Positions 52,264-60,078 of a stretch of 64,000 nucleotides of DNA are shown piece after piece. This DNA comes from UBA966 sp046350355 (lineage in GTDB: Bacteria; Planctomycetota; Phycisphaerae; Phycisphaerales; SM1A02), in the NCBI GenBank assembly GCA_046350355.1, contig JAXMAN010000001.1:186001-250000 (forward strand), in the 5' to 3' direction. The translations under genes and the position numbers were made by a program. How positions within the stretch are numbered: position 1 is the stretch's first letter; each line of letters begins with the position of its first letter. The notes under the pieces were generated by a model, which saw nothing but the letters and a program-made list of their open reading frames with translations, was not told the origin of the DNA and ran no database searches.

Positions 52264-53343
52264 TCAGCGCTCCGGCGCGGGCGCCGCGAGCTGGTCCGCC
52301 TGCTCCTCGGCGTGGTAGCTCGAGCGCACCAGCGGTCCGCTCTCGCACACGCTGAATCCGCGGGCGAGCGCCTCGCGACGGTACATCGCGAACTGGTCGG
52401 GGTGGACCCATCGGTCGATGGGCAGGTGGTTGCGCGTGGGCTGCAGGTACTGGCCGATCGTGATGATGTCCGCCTGGCTGGCGGCGCGCACGTCGTCCAT
52501 GAGCTCGAGCACCTCGTCGTCGCGCTCGCCGATGCCCACCATGATTCCGGTCTTGGTGACCAGGCCGCTGCGCTTGAACTGGCGCAGCACCGCGAGGCTG
52601 CGCTCGTAGCGCGCCTGCGGGCGCACCGCGGGATGCATGCGGCGCACCGTCTCCATGTTGTGCGCGAGGATCTCGGGGCGCGCCTCGCAGACGGTGGCGA
52701 TCGCCGCCTCGTCGCCGAGGAAGTCGCCGACCAGGCACTCGACGCTCATCCACGGGCACGCCTCGTGCACGGCGCGGATCGTCTGCGCCCAGATGCGCGC
52801 GCCGCCGTCGGGGAGCTCGTCGCGGTTGACGCTGGTGATCACCACGTGCTTGAGCTTCATGAGCGCGAGGCTCGCGGCGACGCGGCGCGGCTCGTCCTCG
52901 TCCAGCACCGGCGGGCGGCCCGTCTTCACGTTGCAGAAGCCGCAGGCGCGCGTGCAGGTGTCGCCCAGGATCATGATCGTCGCGGTGCCGCGGCTCCAGC
53001 ACTCGCCCATGTTCGGGCAGGCCGCCTCCTGGCAGACGGTGTGCAGGCGGTGCTCGTCGATGATGCCCTTGAGGCGCTCGTAGCCGGCGCCGCCGGGGAC
53101 GCGCGCGCGCAGCCAGTCGGGCTTGCGGCCGACCTTCACATGGTGGCGCTCGGCGAGCGCGTTGTTGATGACCATGCCGGTGAGGCTGAAGGCCGCGTCG
53201 CCGGTGGTGCGCTCGGTGTCGCCGCCCAGCGGGCGCGGGTGGCGCGCCAGCGTGCGCGCGAGCGCCTCGGGAGAGATCCCCGGGGGCGCGGCGGGCGCGG
53301 CCGGCGCGGCGGCGGAGGCGGGCGTGGAATCGGGCGCGGTCAT
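52264..53343 (-). CDS. lipA: Lipoyl synthase
   Basis: The 359-residue radical SAM enzyme inserts sulfur at C6 and C8 of protein-bound octanoyl groups. Auxiliary-cluster cysteines Cys104, Cys109 and Cys115 (CQEAACPNMGEC) and radical SAM cysteines Cys130, Cys134 and Cys137 (CTRACGFC) are intact, as are the C-terminal RSSYHA serine motif and the NREAEL-like VNRDELPDGG. The first 45 residues are an Ala/Pro-rich extension. It provides the lipoyl cofactor for 2-oxo acid dehydrogenases such as the E1-containing complex at the left end. lipB is not adjacent. Confidence 0.96.
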   Translation of the reverse strand: MTAPDSTPASAAAPAAPAAPPGISPEALARTLARHPRPLGGDTERTTGDAAFSLTGMVINNALAERHHVKVGRKPDWLRARVPGGAGYERLKGIIDEHRLHTVCQEAACPNMGECWSRGTATIMILGDTCTRACGFCNVKTGRPPVLDEDEPRRVAASLALMKLKHVVITSVNRDELPDGGARIWAQTIRAVHEACPWMSVECLVGDFLGDEAAIATVCEARPEILAHNMETVRRMHPAVRPQARYERSLAVLRQFKRSGLVTKTGIMVGIGERDDEVLELMDDVRAASQADIITIGQYLQPTRNHLPIDRWVHPDQFAMYRREALARGFSVCESGPLVRSSYHAEEQADQLAAPAPER

Positions 53344-53422
53344 GGCCAGAGGGCGAAGTCTAGGGCCGAGGACGCGTCCATCGCCTCTGTGACGCTCCGA
53401 CCGTGCGCGCGGTGTCCGAAAA

Positions 53423-53460
53423 CGACCGCGGGCGCGCCGCTTCGGACGCGCCCGCGGTCG
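53423..53460 (-). terminator. Intrinsic terminator of PEP-CTERM gene
   Basis: A perfect 14-bp GC stem (CGACCGCGGGCGCG and complement) with a 10-nt loop is followed on the minus strand by TTTTCGG. It lies 31 bp after the stop of the gene at 53491 and insulates lipA from it. Confidence 0.8.
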
Positions 53461-53490
53461 TGGAGAGTGTCTTGAGTCCGCTGTCTGCGC

Positions 53491-54207
53491 TCAGCGGCGA
53501 CGGCGGGCCAGACCCAGCGTGCCCGCGGCCGCCAGCAGCGCCAGCGCGCCCGGAGCCGGAACCACGTTGCCCGCCACGGTGACCATGTCGAAGCGCCAGG
53601 TGCCGCTGCCGGCGTAGCTGCTCGTGCCGTTGCTGGCGACGTAGCCGCCGCCCGCGGGGCCGAAGGTGGCGACGACGCGGAACGCGAAGTTCGCGTTGTC
53701 GGCGACGCCCGCGACCGAGCTCAGGTCGACGGTGCGGCCGTTGAACCAGGTGTCGCCGGCGTTGCCCTCGAAGGTGACGAAGTTCACCCAGTTCGCGCCG
53801 CCGTCGACGGAGTACTGGAAGAGCTCGAAGCGGCTCGAGGTGTTGGAGTGGCGCAGGTCGTAGCTGACGACGACGCTGTCGAAGCCGACCGTGCTGACGT
53901 TGAACTGCACGCCGCGCAGGTTGTTGTCGGTGCCCTGCGCCGCGTAGCCGGTCGTGCCCCATCCGTAGTTGCTGGGCGAGGTGGTGACCGGATCCGAGGA
54001 TCCGCCGTTGGAGATGCCGCTGGCGAAGCTGCCGGTGACGCCGCCGACGAGCGAGGCGGTGCCGCTGCCGGTGCTGGCGGTCGGGCTGGACGCGCCGCCG
54101 GGGACGGTCGAGCTGCTGCTGCCGTTGAAGTTCCACTGGGTGACGACGTCGGCGCCCGCGGTGGCGACGACCAGGGCGGCCAGGCCGCCGGCGATGATGC
54201 TCTTCAT
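53491..54207 (-). CDS. PEP-CTERM-type exported protein
   Basis: The 238-residue product has a signal peptide (MKSIIAGGLAALVVATAGA), a Ser/Thr/Gly-rich beta body, and the sorting tail VVPAPGALALLAAAGTLGLARRRR, the PEP-CTERM-like pattern. AGGAG lies 7 nt before the ATG. The body (VVTQWNFNGSSSSTVPGGAS, SRFELFQYSVDGGANWVNF) resembles the many secreted proteins of this class, without catalytic motifs. It is probably surface-located. Confidence 0.84.
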   Translation of the reverse strand: MKSIIAGGLAALVVATAGADVVTQWNFNGSSSSTVPGGASSPTASTGSGTASLVGGVTGSFASGISNGGSSDPVTTSPSNYGWGTTGYAAQGTDNNLRGVQFNVSTVGFDSVVVSYDLRHSNTSSRFELFQYSVDGGANWVNFVTFEGNAGDTWFNGRTVDLSSVAGVADNANFAFRVVATFGPAGGGYVASNGTSSYAGSGTWRFDMVTVAGNVVPAPGALALLAAAGTLGLARRRR

Positions 54208-54482
54208 GTCTCTGCTCCTGTCGAAAGGGTGACGAGGGACTTCCGTCTGACGGGCGGAGGGCCGGACACGAGGGAACGCGTGTCTGCGGGCCGAAAGGTA
54301 GGAACGCCGCGATTTCGTTCCGTGAGCGTTGTGTTTGGATTGCGCGAAGGCGTGCGGATCCCGCGGGAATCCGGGGGCCTCGCGTCCGATTCGCTACCGC
54401 GCCTTTTCCCCGCCCAAACACGACCCTTGCGAGTTCTGAACATCGTGCGGCGAGGATGCCCCGCCTCAAAGGAGTCCCACGC
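54208..54482. other. Intergenic region between divergent secreted-protein genes
   Basis: These 275 bp contain the ribosome-binding sites of both flanking genes (AGGAG on the minus strand near 54216; AAAGGAG at 54468-54474). TTGTGTTTGG near 54331 is the only AT-richer patch. No clear promoter hexamers or repeats were found. Confidence 0.4.
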
Positions 54483-56231
54483 ATGCGCACCTTCCCCGCC
54501 GGCGCCGTCCTGTCCCTTTTCGCAACCTCCGCCGCCCTCGCGGGCGACCTCGTGCTGAACGAGTGGAACTGCGTCGGCAGCGAGAAGTGGCTCGGAAATC
54601 CGGGCTCCGCGACGACCGGCTGCCCCACGCCCGACGGCCCCGGCGGCTCGGGCTGCGCCACCAACGCCGACGGCTTCCTCGGCCGCGTGCAGGGCAACGG
54701 CGGCGACTGGATCGAGCTCGTCGTGACCCGCGACCACACGGACATCCGCGGCTGGAAGCTGCAGTGGATCGAGGCCGCGGGCACCGACGCGGACGGCACC
54801 GACATCTGGTGGGGCGATCCCAACACGCCGCAGGGGGAGATCGTCTTCTCGAACTCCGCGGTCTGGGCCGACCTGCGCGCGGGCACGATCATCACGATCA
54901 CCGAGAAGGGCACCGCGCTCGGCGGGCTCGACACGGACCTGAGCTTCGATCCCTGCGCCGGCGACTGGTGGATCAACGTCAACTGCTTCGACGCCGCGCT
55001 GCTGACCTGCGACGCGAACGTCTTCGACGCGCAGAACCCCACCTACAACGACCCGCTCGACGTGGGCAACGACAACTGGGCGTGCCGCATCGTGAACGCG
55101 GCGGGCGGCATCGTGCAGGGGCTCACCGGCGAGGGGCAGGCTTCCTGGACCGGCTCGGGCGTGAACAGCCGCGAGGTCGTGGAGCTGCGCGCGAACCCGA
55201 CGACGACCACCTCGATGTTCTCCAACTACCAGGACGGCGACAACTCGAGCTTCGGCCGACCGAACTCCTGGAACGACCCCGTCACGCAGTGCCGCACGAC
55301 GCAGAACCTGGACGCGCTGCGGACGCCGGTGCTCGCGGAGGTCTGCACGGCCTGCAATCCGATCCTGCTCAACGAGTACAACGCGGTCGCCGCGACGAAC
55401 TTCCTCGGCGGCGGCACGCAGGCCGCGGACGCCACCGGCGGGCAGGCCGCGGACGCGACCTTCGGGCGCGTGCCGGGCAACGGCGGCAACTGGCTCGAGC
55501 TGGTGGTCGTCGCCGACTGGCTCGACATGCGCGGCTGGACGCTCGAGTGGCGCGACGGCACCGCGAGCGGCACGATCAAGCTCTCCAACGCGTCGTTCTG
55601 GGGCGCGCTGCGCTCGGGGATGATCGTCACCCTCATCGAGAACACGACGGCGCAGGGCGGCCGCGACACCGACCTGAGCTACTCGCCGCAGACGGGCGAC
55701 CGCTGGGTGAACGTCAACAGCTTCGACCCGACGCTGGTGACCTTCACGACCAGCACGAAGCCCGGCCACGTCTCGGGCATGTTCTCCACGAGCAACGACC
55801 GCTGGGCGCTGCAGATCCGCGACCAGAACGGCCAGCAGCGCATGGCGTGGCAGGGCGAGGGCTCGCCCAACTACGGTGGCGGCGGGATCTCCTCGACCAA
55901 CGTGGGCCGCCTGCGTCAGGATCCCTCGGGCCGCATCAACAGCGCGAGCTTCCTGGACGACGACGGCAAGGCGAGCACCTTCGGCAAGCCGAACACCTGG
56001 ACGCTCTGCCCCACCGGCGTGACCGCGACGCAGTCCTTCGCGGCCCTGCCCGAGGCGGGCTGCGTCTGGAGCGCGCCGAATCCGGCGGACCTCAACGGGG
56101 ACGGCCACGTGGACGGCGCCGACCTGGGCCTGCTGCTGGGCAACTGGAACGGCTCGGGCGTGGGCGACATCAACGGCGACGGCACCGTCGATGGCGCGGA
56201 CCTCGGACTGCTGCTGGGATCGTGGGGCTGA
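54483..56231 (+). CDS. Secreted protein with two lamin-tail-like domains and dockerin
   Basis: The 582-residue product has a signal peptide (MRTFPAGAVLSLFATSAALA) and two similar halves, each starting with a lamin-tail-like sequence (LVLNEWNCVGSEKWLG; ILLNEYNAVAATNFLGG) and containing NGG(D/N)WxELVVxxDxxDxRGW and DTDLSxxPxxGDxWxNVNxFD. It ends with two dockerin-type calcium repeats. AAAGGAG is 8 nt before the ATG. It is probably extracellular. The internal duplication is clear, but no enzymatic activity is indicated. Confidence 0.85.
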   Translation: MRTFPAGAVLSLFATSAALAGDLVLNEWNCVGSEKWLGNPGSATTGCPTPDGPGGSGCATNADGFLGRVQGNGGDWIELVVTRDHTDIRGWKLQWIEAAGTDADGTDIWWGDPNTPQGEIVFSNSAVWADLRAGTIITITEKGTALGGLDTDLSFDPCAGDWWINVNCFDAALLTCDANVFDAQNPTYNDPLDVGNDNWACRIVNAAGGIVQGLTGEGQASWTGSGVNSREVVELRANPTTTTSMFSNYQDGDNSSFGRPNSWNDPVTQCRTTQNLDALRTPVLAEVCTACNPILLNEYNAVAATNFLGGGTQAADATGGQAADATFGRVPGNGGNWLELVVVADWLDMRGWTLEWRDGTASGTIKLSNASFWGALRSGMIVTLIENTTAQGGRDTDLSYSPQTGDRWVNVNSFDPTLVTFTTSTKPGHVSGMFSTSNDRWALQIRDQNGQQRMAWQGEGSPNYGGGGISSTNVGRLRQDPSGRINSASFLDDDGKASTFGKPNTWTLCPTGVTATQSFAALPEAGCVWSAPNPADLNGDGHVDGADLGLLLGNWNGSGVGDINGDGTVDGADLGLLLGSWG

Positions 56232-56260
56232 GCGGCGAACGCCGCAGGGAGCGATTCACG

Positions 56261-57133
56261 ATGCGAAGCGACAACGGACGGCGCCGCAGCGATGTTGCCC
56301 GCGGCTTCACGCTCATCGAGCTGATGGTGGTGCTCGGGATCATCGCGCTGCTCATCGGGCTGCTGGTGCCCGGGCTCAAGATGGTGCGCTCCACGGCGCG
56401 CGCCACCAAGAGCCAGTCGAACCTGCGCCAGTGGGGCGTGGGCACGATCGCCTGGTCCGGCATGAACGAGGAGCGCCTCCCCTGGGAGGGGATGAAGGAC
56501 GCGGGCGACATGGAGCTCAACTTCGCGCAGCCCGCGTGGTGGGGCAACGCGGTGCCGCCGATGGTCGGCCACCGCGCCTACTCGAAGATCGCCCAGGAGT
56601 CCTTCGACGCGCAGGTGAACGTCCCCTTCTTCGGCGACAGCGAGTCGATCTTCATCGATCCTTCGGCGCAGCCGGAGAACGACACGCCCTGGGGCTTCGG
56701 CGAGCCGGGCGGCGGAGGCGTGCAGAAGCAGTTCTACTTCAACTACGTCCCCAACAGCCAGCTCAACAACACCTTCCTCGCGCAGTCGGGAAGCCCGCAG
56801 TACTCGCCGCAGCAGTGCATGCGCCTGGCGCAGATCGCGTACTCGACGAACACGATCCTGATGCTGGAGATGCGCGCGAACCGCAACGAGCTCCCCTCTT
56901 CGGACGTGCACTACGGGCGCGACCTCAAGCGCCACCGCGCGGACTGGAAGCGCTTCGCGGCGCGCCACAGCGGCGGCGGCCACCTGCTCTTCGCCGACGC
57001 GCATGTCGGCTGGGTGCTCAACGAGGAGGCGACGACCAACTCGCAGGGCAGCCGCGACCCCGGCTTCGCGCAGGGGGACTGGAACACGGCAAAGCTGATC
57101 TGGGATCCGGTGGGTCCCGCGCTGGACGAATGA
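56261..57133 (+). CDS. Prepilin-like protein with N-methylation signal
   Basis: The 290-residue product has a type IV prepilin/pseudopilin signal: cleavage after Gly15, then Phe16-Thr-Leu-Ile-Glu20 and a hydrophobic helix (LMVVLGIIALLIGLLVPGL). Near the C-terminus RHSGGGHLLFADAHVGW fits the H-X9-D(G) element of the abundant planctomycete prepilin-like proteins, with Ala in place of Gly. It lies 29 bp after the dockerin gene and may be co-transcribed. It is probably exported through a type II-like pseudopilin pathway. Confidence 0.87.
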   Translation: MRSDNGRRRSDVARGFTLIELMVVLGIIALLIGLLVPGLKMVRSTARATKSQSNLRQWGVGTIAWSGMNEERLPWEGMKDAGDMELNFAQPAWWGNAVPPMVGHRAYSKIAQESFDAQVNVPFFGDSESIFIDPSAQPENDTPWGFGEPGGGGVQKQFYFNYVPNSQLNNTFLAQSGSPQYSPQQCMRLAQIAYSTNTILMLEMRANRNELPSSDVHYGRDLKRHRADWKRFAARHSGGGHLLFADAHVGWVLNEEATTNSQGSRDPGFAQGDWNTAKLIWDPVGPALDE

Positions 57134-57176
57134 CCGCGGGGTGTGCGCGGCGTGCGGCGTGTGCCGCGCGCCCGCG

Positions 57177-58136
57177 CTACTGCGCGTGCCCGCCGCCCAG
57201 CCGCTCGCGCACCACGTACGGACGCACCTTGCCGACGGTGTTCAGGGCGTCGCTCAGCAGCTCCAGGATGAAGCCTGCCGCGACGGTGAAGAGCGCCGCC
57301 AGGAAGAGCATGATCACCACGAAGAAGAGCGGACGCTCGGTGAGCGGCTCGCCGCGGTAGATCTTGTCGTAGAGCAGCCAGAGTCCCAGCGCGCCGCAGA
57401 TCGCCATCACCACCAGCCCGATGCGCCCGAAGAGGTAGATCGGCCGGCTCTTGGTCGCTCCCTGGAACCAGAGCATCACGATGTCGAAGAGGACGTCGAC
57501 GCTGCGGCTCAGCCCGTAGTGGCTCTGTCCCGCGAAGCGCGGCGGCGCGCTCACGAAGACCTCGCCCACGCTGCCGCCGCGCATGTAGACGAGCGCGGGG
57601 AGGAGGCGATGGTGTCCCGGACGCAGGCGCAGGCTGCGCGCGATGTCGCCGCGGATCGCCTTGAAGCCGCCCATGTCGCGGATCGGGCAGCCGGTGACGC
57701 GGCGCAGCATCCAGTTCGCGGCCTTGCTGGGCAGGCGGCGCAGCACCAGGCTCTCCTGGCGCGCCTTGCGGCTGCCGCTCACGAGCGCGAAGCCCTTGTC
57801 CATCTCGGCGACGAGCAGGTGGATCTCCTCGGGCAGGTGCTGCAGGTCGCCGTCCATCACCACGACGACCTCGCCGCGGCTCTCCTGGATGCCCGCGTAG
57901 AGGGCGTTGCACTGCCCGCTGTTGCGGCTGAGCAGCACGCCGCGCACGCGCGGGTCGGCGGCATGCAGCGCGCGCAGCTTCGATTCGGTCGAGTCGGTCG
58001 ATCCGTCGCTGACGATGACGATCTCGAAGGTGCGTCCGATCGCCTGCAGCGCGGCGGTCGTGCGCCGCGCGAACTCCTCGATGCACAGCTCCTCGTTGTG
58101 CATCGGCGTGACGATCGAGATCGCCGGCGCGCTCAC
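57177..58136 (-). CDS. Family 2 glycosyltransferase (DPM1/GtrB-like)
   Basis: The 319-residue enzyme has the GT-A nucleotide-sugar fold: ISIVTPMHNEELCIEEF, VSDGSTDST, VVVMDGDLQHLPEEI (metal Asp pair) and GFKAIRGDIAR. Two C-terminal transmembrane helices (IGLVVMAICGALGLWLLY, FFVVIMLFLAALFTVAAG) place it among polyprenyl-phosphate sugar transferases of the GtrB/DPM type. The start is the GTG in the GTGA overlap with the cupredoxin gene stop. Sugar and acceptor are unknown. Confidence 0.88.
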   Translation of the reverse strand: MSAPAISIVTPMHNEELCIEEFARRTTAALQAIGRTFEIVIVSDGSTDSTESKLRALHAADPRVRGVLLSRNSGQCNALYAGIQESRGEVVVVMDGDLQHLPEEIHLLVAEMDKGFALVSGSRKARQESLVLRRLPSKAANWMLRRVTGCPIRDMGGFKAIRGDIARSLRLRPGHHRLLPALVYMRGGSVGEVFVSAPPRFAGQSHYGLSRSVDVLFDIVMLWFQGATKSRPIYLFGRIGLVVMAICGALGLWLLYDKIYRGEPLTERPLFFVVIMLFLAALFTVAAGFILELLSDALNTVGKVRPYVVRERLGGGHAQ

Positions 58137-58987
58137 GGCTTCACCCGCATCTTGCCGTTCATCATGCGCCAGTGGCCGGGGTAGGTGCAGACGTAGGGAT
58201 AGGTGCCGGGCTTCTGCGGGACGAAGAAGTACGCGTGCCCCGTCTTGCCGGGATCGACCAGGCCCATGACCTCGAGGACCGAGGGCAGGTCGGGCACGAA
58301 CTGCTTCGCCTTGCCCTCGGCGGTCGCGCCCATCTTCTCGCCGGCGACGCCGACCTCGCTGAGCTTGCCGGGGGCGACGAGCAGGAAGTTGTGCTGCATC
58401 GTGTCGGGGTTCTCGAGGACGATCTCGAGCGCCTCGCCGGGCTTGGCCTCGAACTCGGCGGGGTCGTACTTCATCGCGCCGACGATGGCCTTCAGCGTGA
58501 CGGTGCGCACCGCGAACTCCCTGGCGGCCTCGGGGCGCTTCTCCTTGGGGAGCGCGGCGAGCGCGCGGTACGCGGCCATGCGCACCGCGGCGGGACGCGT
58601 CGTCTCCGCGGCGGCGTCGGCGGCCAGGCGCGTCAGGAAGGCGGCGTCGTCCGCGGCACCGGGCGCGGCGGCGACGAGCAGATCGGCGAGGTCGCGCGAC
58701 GCGCCGCACGCGCCGGCGCATTCCTCGACGGCGTCGAGCAGGACCGCGTAGGGCTTGGCGTTCTTCGCCTTCGCGAGGAAGGCCGCGGCCTCGGTGCGCT
58801 TGGCGGCGGGGACGCCCGCCTCCTGGAGCTGGCGCTTGGCGGTCGCCTCGTCCGCGGCGGTCGCGGCAGCGAGGGTCTCGATGTCCGCGGGGGGCGCGGG
58901 CGGCAGCAGCGGCGGCGCGGCGTGGAGCGCGTTGACGGCGGAGGCGGCGAGCAGGCCCGCCAGAAGGGCGCAGGAACTGCGGAGCAT
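58133..58987 (-). CDS. Exported cupredoxin (blue copper) protein
   Basis: The 284-residue product has a signal peptide (LLAGLLAASAVNALHA), an Ala-rich helical region of about 120 residues, and a C-terminal plastocyanin/azurin-type domain. Copper ligands are visible: His199 in MQHNF, Cys267 and His272 in CTYPGHW, and a Met at 275/276. It probably carries electrons in the periplasm. The helical N-terminal region (KRQLQEAGVPAAKRTEAAAFLAK) looks like an added HEAT-like or binding segment. TACCTT ends 6 nt before the ATG. Its stop overlaps the glycosyltransferase GTG. Confidence 0.88.
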   Translation of the reverse strand: MLRSSCALLAGLLAASAVNALHAAPPLLPPAPPADIETLAAATAADEATAKRQLQEAGVPAAKRTEAAAFLAKAKNAKPYAVLLDAVEECAGACGASRDLADLLVAAAPGAADDAAFLTRLAADAAAETTRPAAVRMAAYRALAALPKEKRPEAAREFAVRTVTLKAIVGAMKYDPAEFEAKPGEALEIVLENPDTMQHNFLLVAPGKLSEVGVAGEKMGATAEGKAKQFVPDLPSVLEVMGLVDPGKTGHAYFFVPQKPGTYPYVCTYPGHWRMMNGKMRVKP

Positions 58988-58993
58988 CGCGCC

Positions 58994-58999
58994 AAGGTA
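58994..58999 (-). promoter_or_regulatory. Candidate -10 box (TACCTT) for cupredoxin gene
   Basis: TACCTT ends exactly 6 nt before the ATG at 58987 with no ribosome-binding site. Confidence 0.4.
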
Positions 59000-59052
59000 C
59001 TTGCCTCGGCGGGTGGGTGTTCGGCGCCCGTGCGGGTATGGTCGCGCGCCGC

Positions 59053-59946
59053 ATGCAGGTGCAGCACATCGACGACCCCGCCGATCCGCGGCTGGAGCCC
59101 TACCGGAGCGTCCGCGACCGCGACACGCTCGGGCGCGACGGGCATCCGGGCCGCTTCATCGGCGAGAGTCCGCTGGTGATCGAGGCGATGCTGCGCGCGC
59201 CGATCCGCACGCTGAGCATCCTCACCGCGCCGCGCCACGCGGAGCGCGCGGTCGCGCTCGTGGGCGAGGCGGGACGCGCGGATTCGCCCGACGCGCCGCA
59301 GGTGCTGGTGGCGCCCGACGCGGTGCTCGACGGCGTCGTGGGATTCCACATCCACCGCGGATTCCTCGCAGTGGGCGAGCGTCCCGCGCTGCCGACGGCG
59401 GCGGAGCTGATCGCGCGGGCGTGCGCGGGCGCGAGCGCGGGCGGCGACGCGGCGACACGCGCCGGCGCGCTCCTCCTCTGCATCGAGTCCTGCAACAACA
59501 TCGACAACATCGGGCAGCTCTTCCGCAACGCCGCGGCCTTCGGGTGTGCGGGCGTGCTGCTCTCGCCCGACTGCCACGATCCGCTCTACCGCAAGAGCCT
59601 GCGCGTGAGCTGCGGCTGCGTGCTGCGCGTGCCGTACGCGTGGAGCGCGGACTGGGAGGGCGACCTGCGCACGCTGCGCGAGACGCACGCCTTCGCGCTC
59701 GTGGGCGCCAGCGGCGGCGCCGAGCGCACGCTCGCGGAGTGCGCGCGCGAGCTCGCGGAGCGCGCGCCGGCGGCGCGGCGCACGGCGCTGCTCGTGGGCG
59801 CGGAGTACGCCGGCCTGCGCGCGCCCACACTGGCGGCGTGCACGCATCGCGCGCGCATCCCGATGGCGCCGGGGGTGGACTCGCTTAACGTCGCGGTCGC
59901 GGCCGCGGTCTTCCTGGACCGGCTGCGCGAGGCGGGCGATGCCTGA
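59053..59946 (+). CDS. SpoU-family (TrmH-like) RNA 2'-O-methyltransferase
   Basis: The 297-residue SPOUT enzyme uses SAM to methylate rRNA or tRNA ribose. The three knot motifs are present: ESCNNIDNIGQLFRNAAAFG, DCHDPLYRKSLRVSCG, and RIPMAPGVDSLNVAVAAAVFL. The N-terminal substrate-binding domain includes GRFIGESPLVIEAML. The ATG at 59053 gives MQVQHIDDPADPR; ATG 59038 is an in-frame alternative overlapping TATGGT, a possible -10 ending 10 nt before 59053. RNA target unknown. Confidence 0.92.
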   Translation: MQVQHIDDPADPRLEPYRSVRDRDTLGRDGHPGRFIGESPLVIEAMLRAPIRTLSILTAPRHAERAVALVGEAGRADSPDAPQVLVAPDAVLDGVVGFHIHRGFLAVGERPALPTAAELIARACAGASAGGDAATRAGALLLCIESCNNIDNIGQLFRNAAAFGCAGVLLSPDCHDPLYRKSLRVSCGCVLRVPYAWSADWEGDLRTLRETHAFALVGASGGAERTLAECARELAERAPAARRTALLVGAEYAGLRAPTLAACTHRARIPMAPGVDSLNVAVAAAVFLDRLREAGDA

Positions 59947-59951
59947 TTATC

Positions 59952-59987
59952 GGCACCAAACGCAAACTTGGCACCGCTGAAGCAAAC
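59952..59987. repeat. Short direct repeats upstream of HtrA gene
   Basis: GGCACC and GCAAAC occur twice in the same order (GGCACC-N4-GCAAAC, 2 nt, GGCACC-N6-GCAAAC). They lie 92-127 bp before the HtrA start, a plausible operator position. Confidence 0.35.
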
Positions 59988-60078
59988 CCGGGCGCCCGCC
60001 GATTCGTAGGTGGGCTGTCGGGATCGCCGATCCCGGCCCCACCGATTTCCGCTCGAGCTTCAAGGAGGTCACCTGGCC

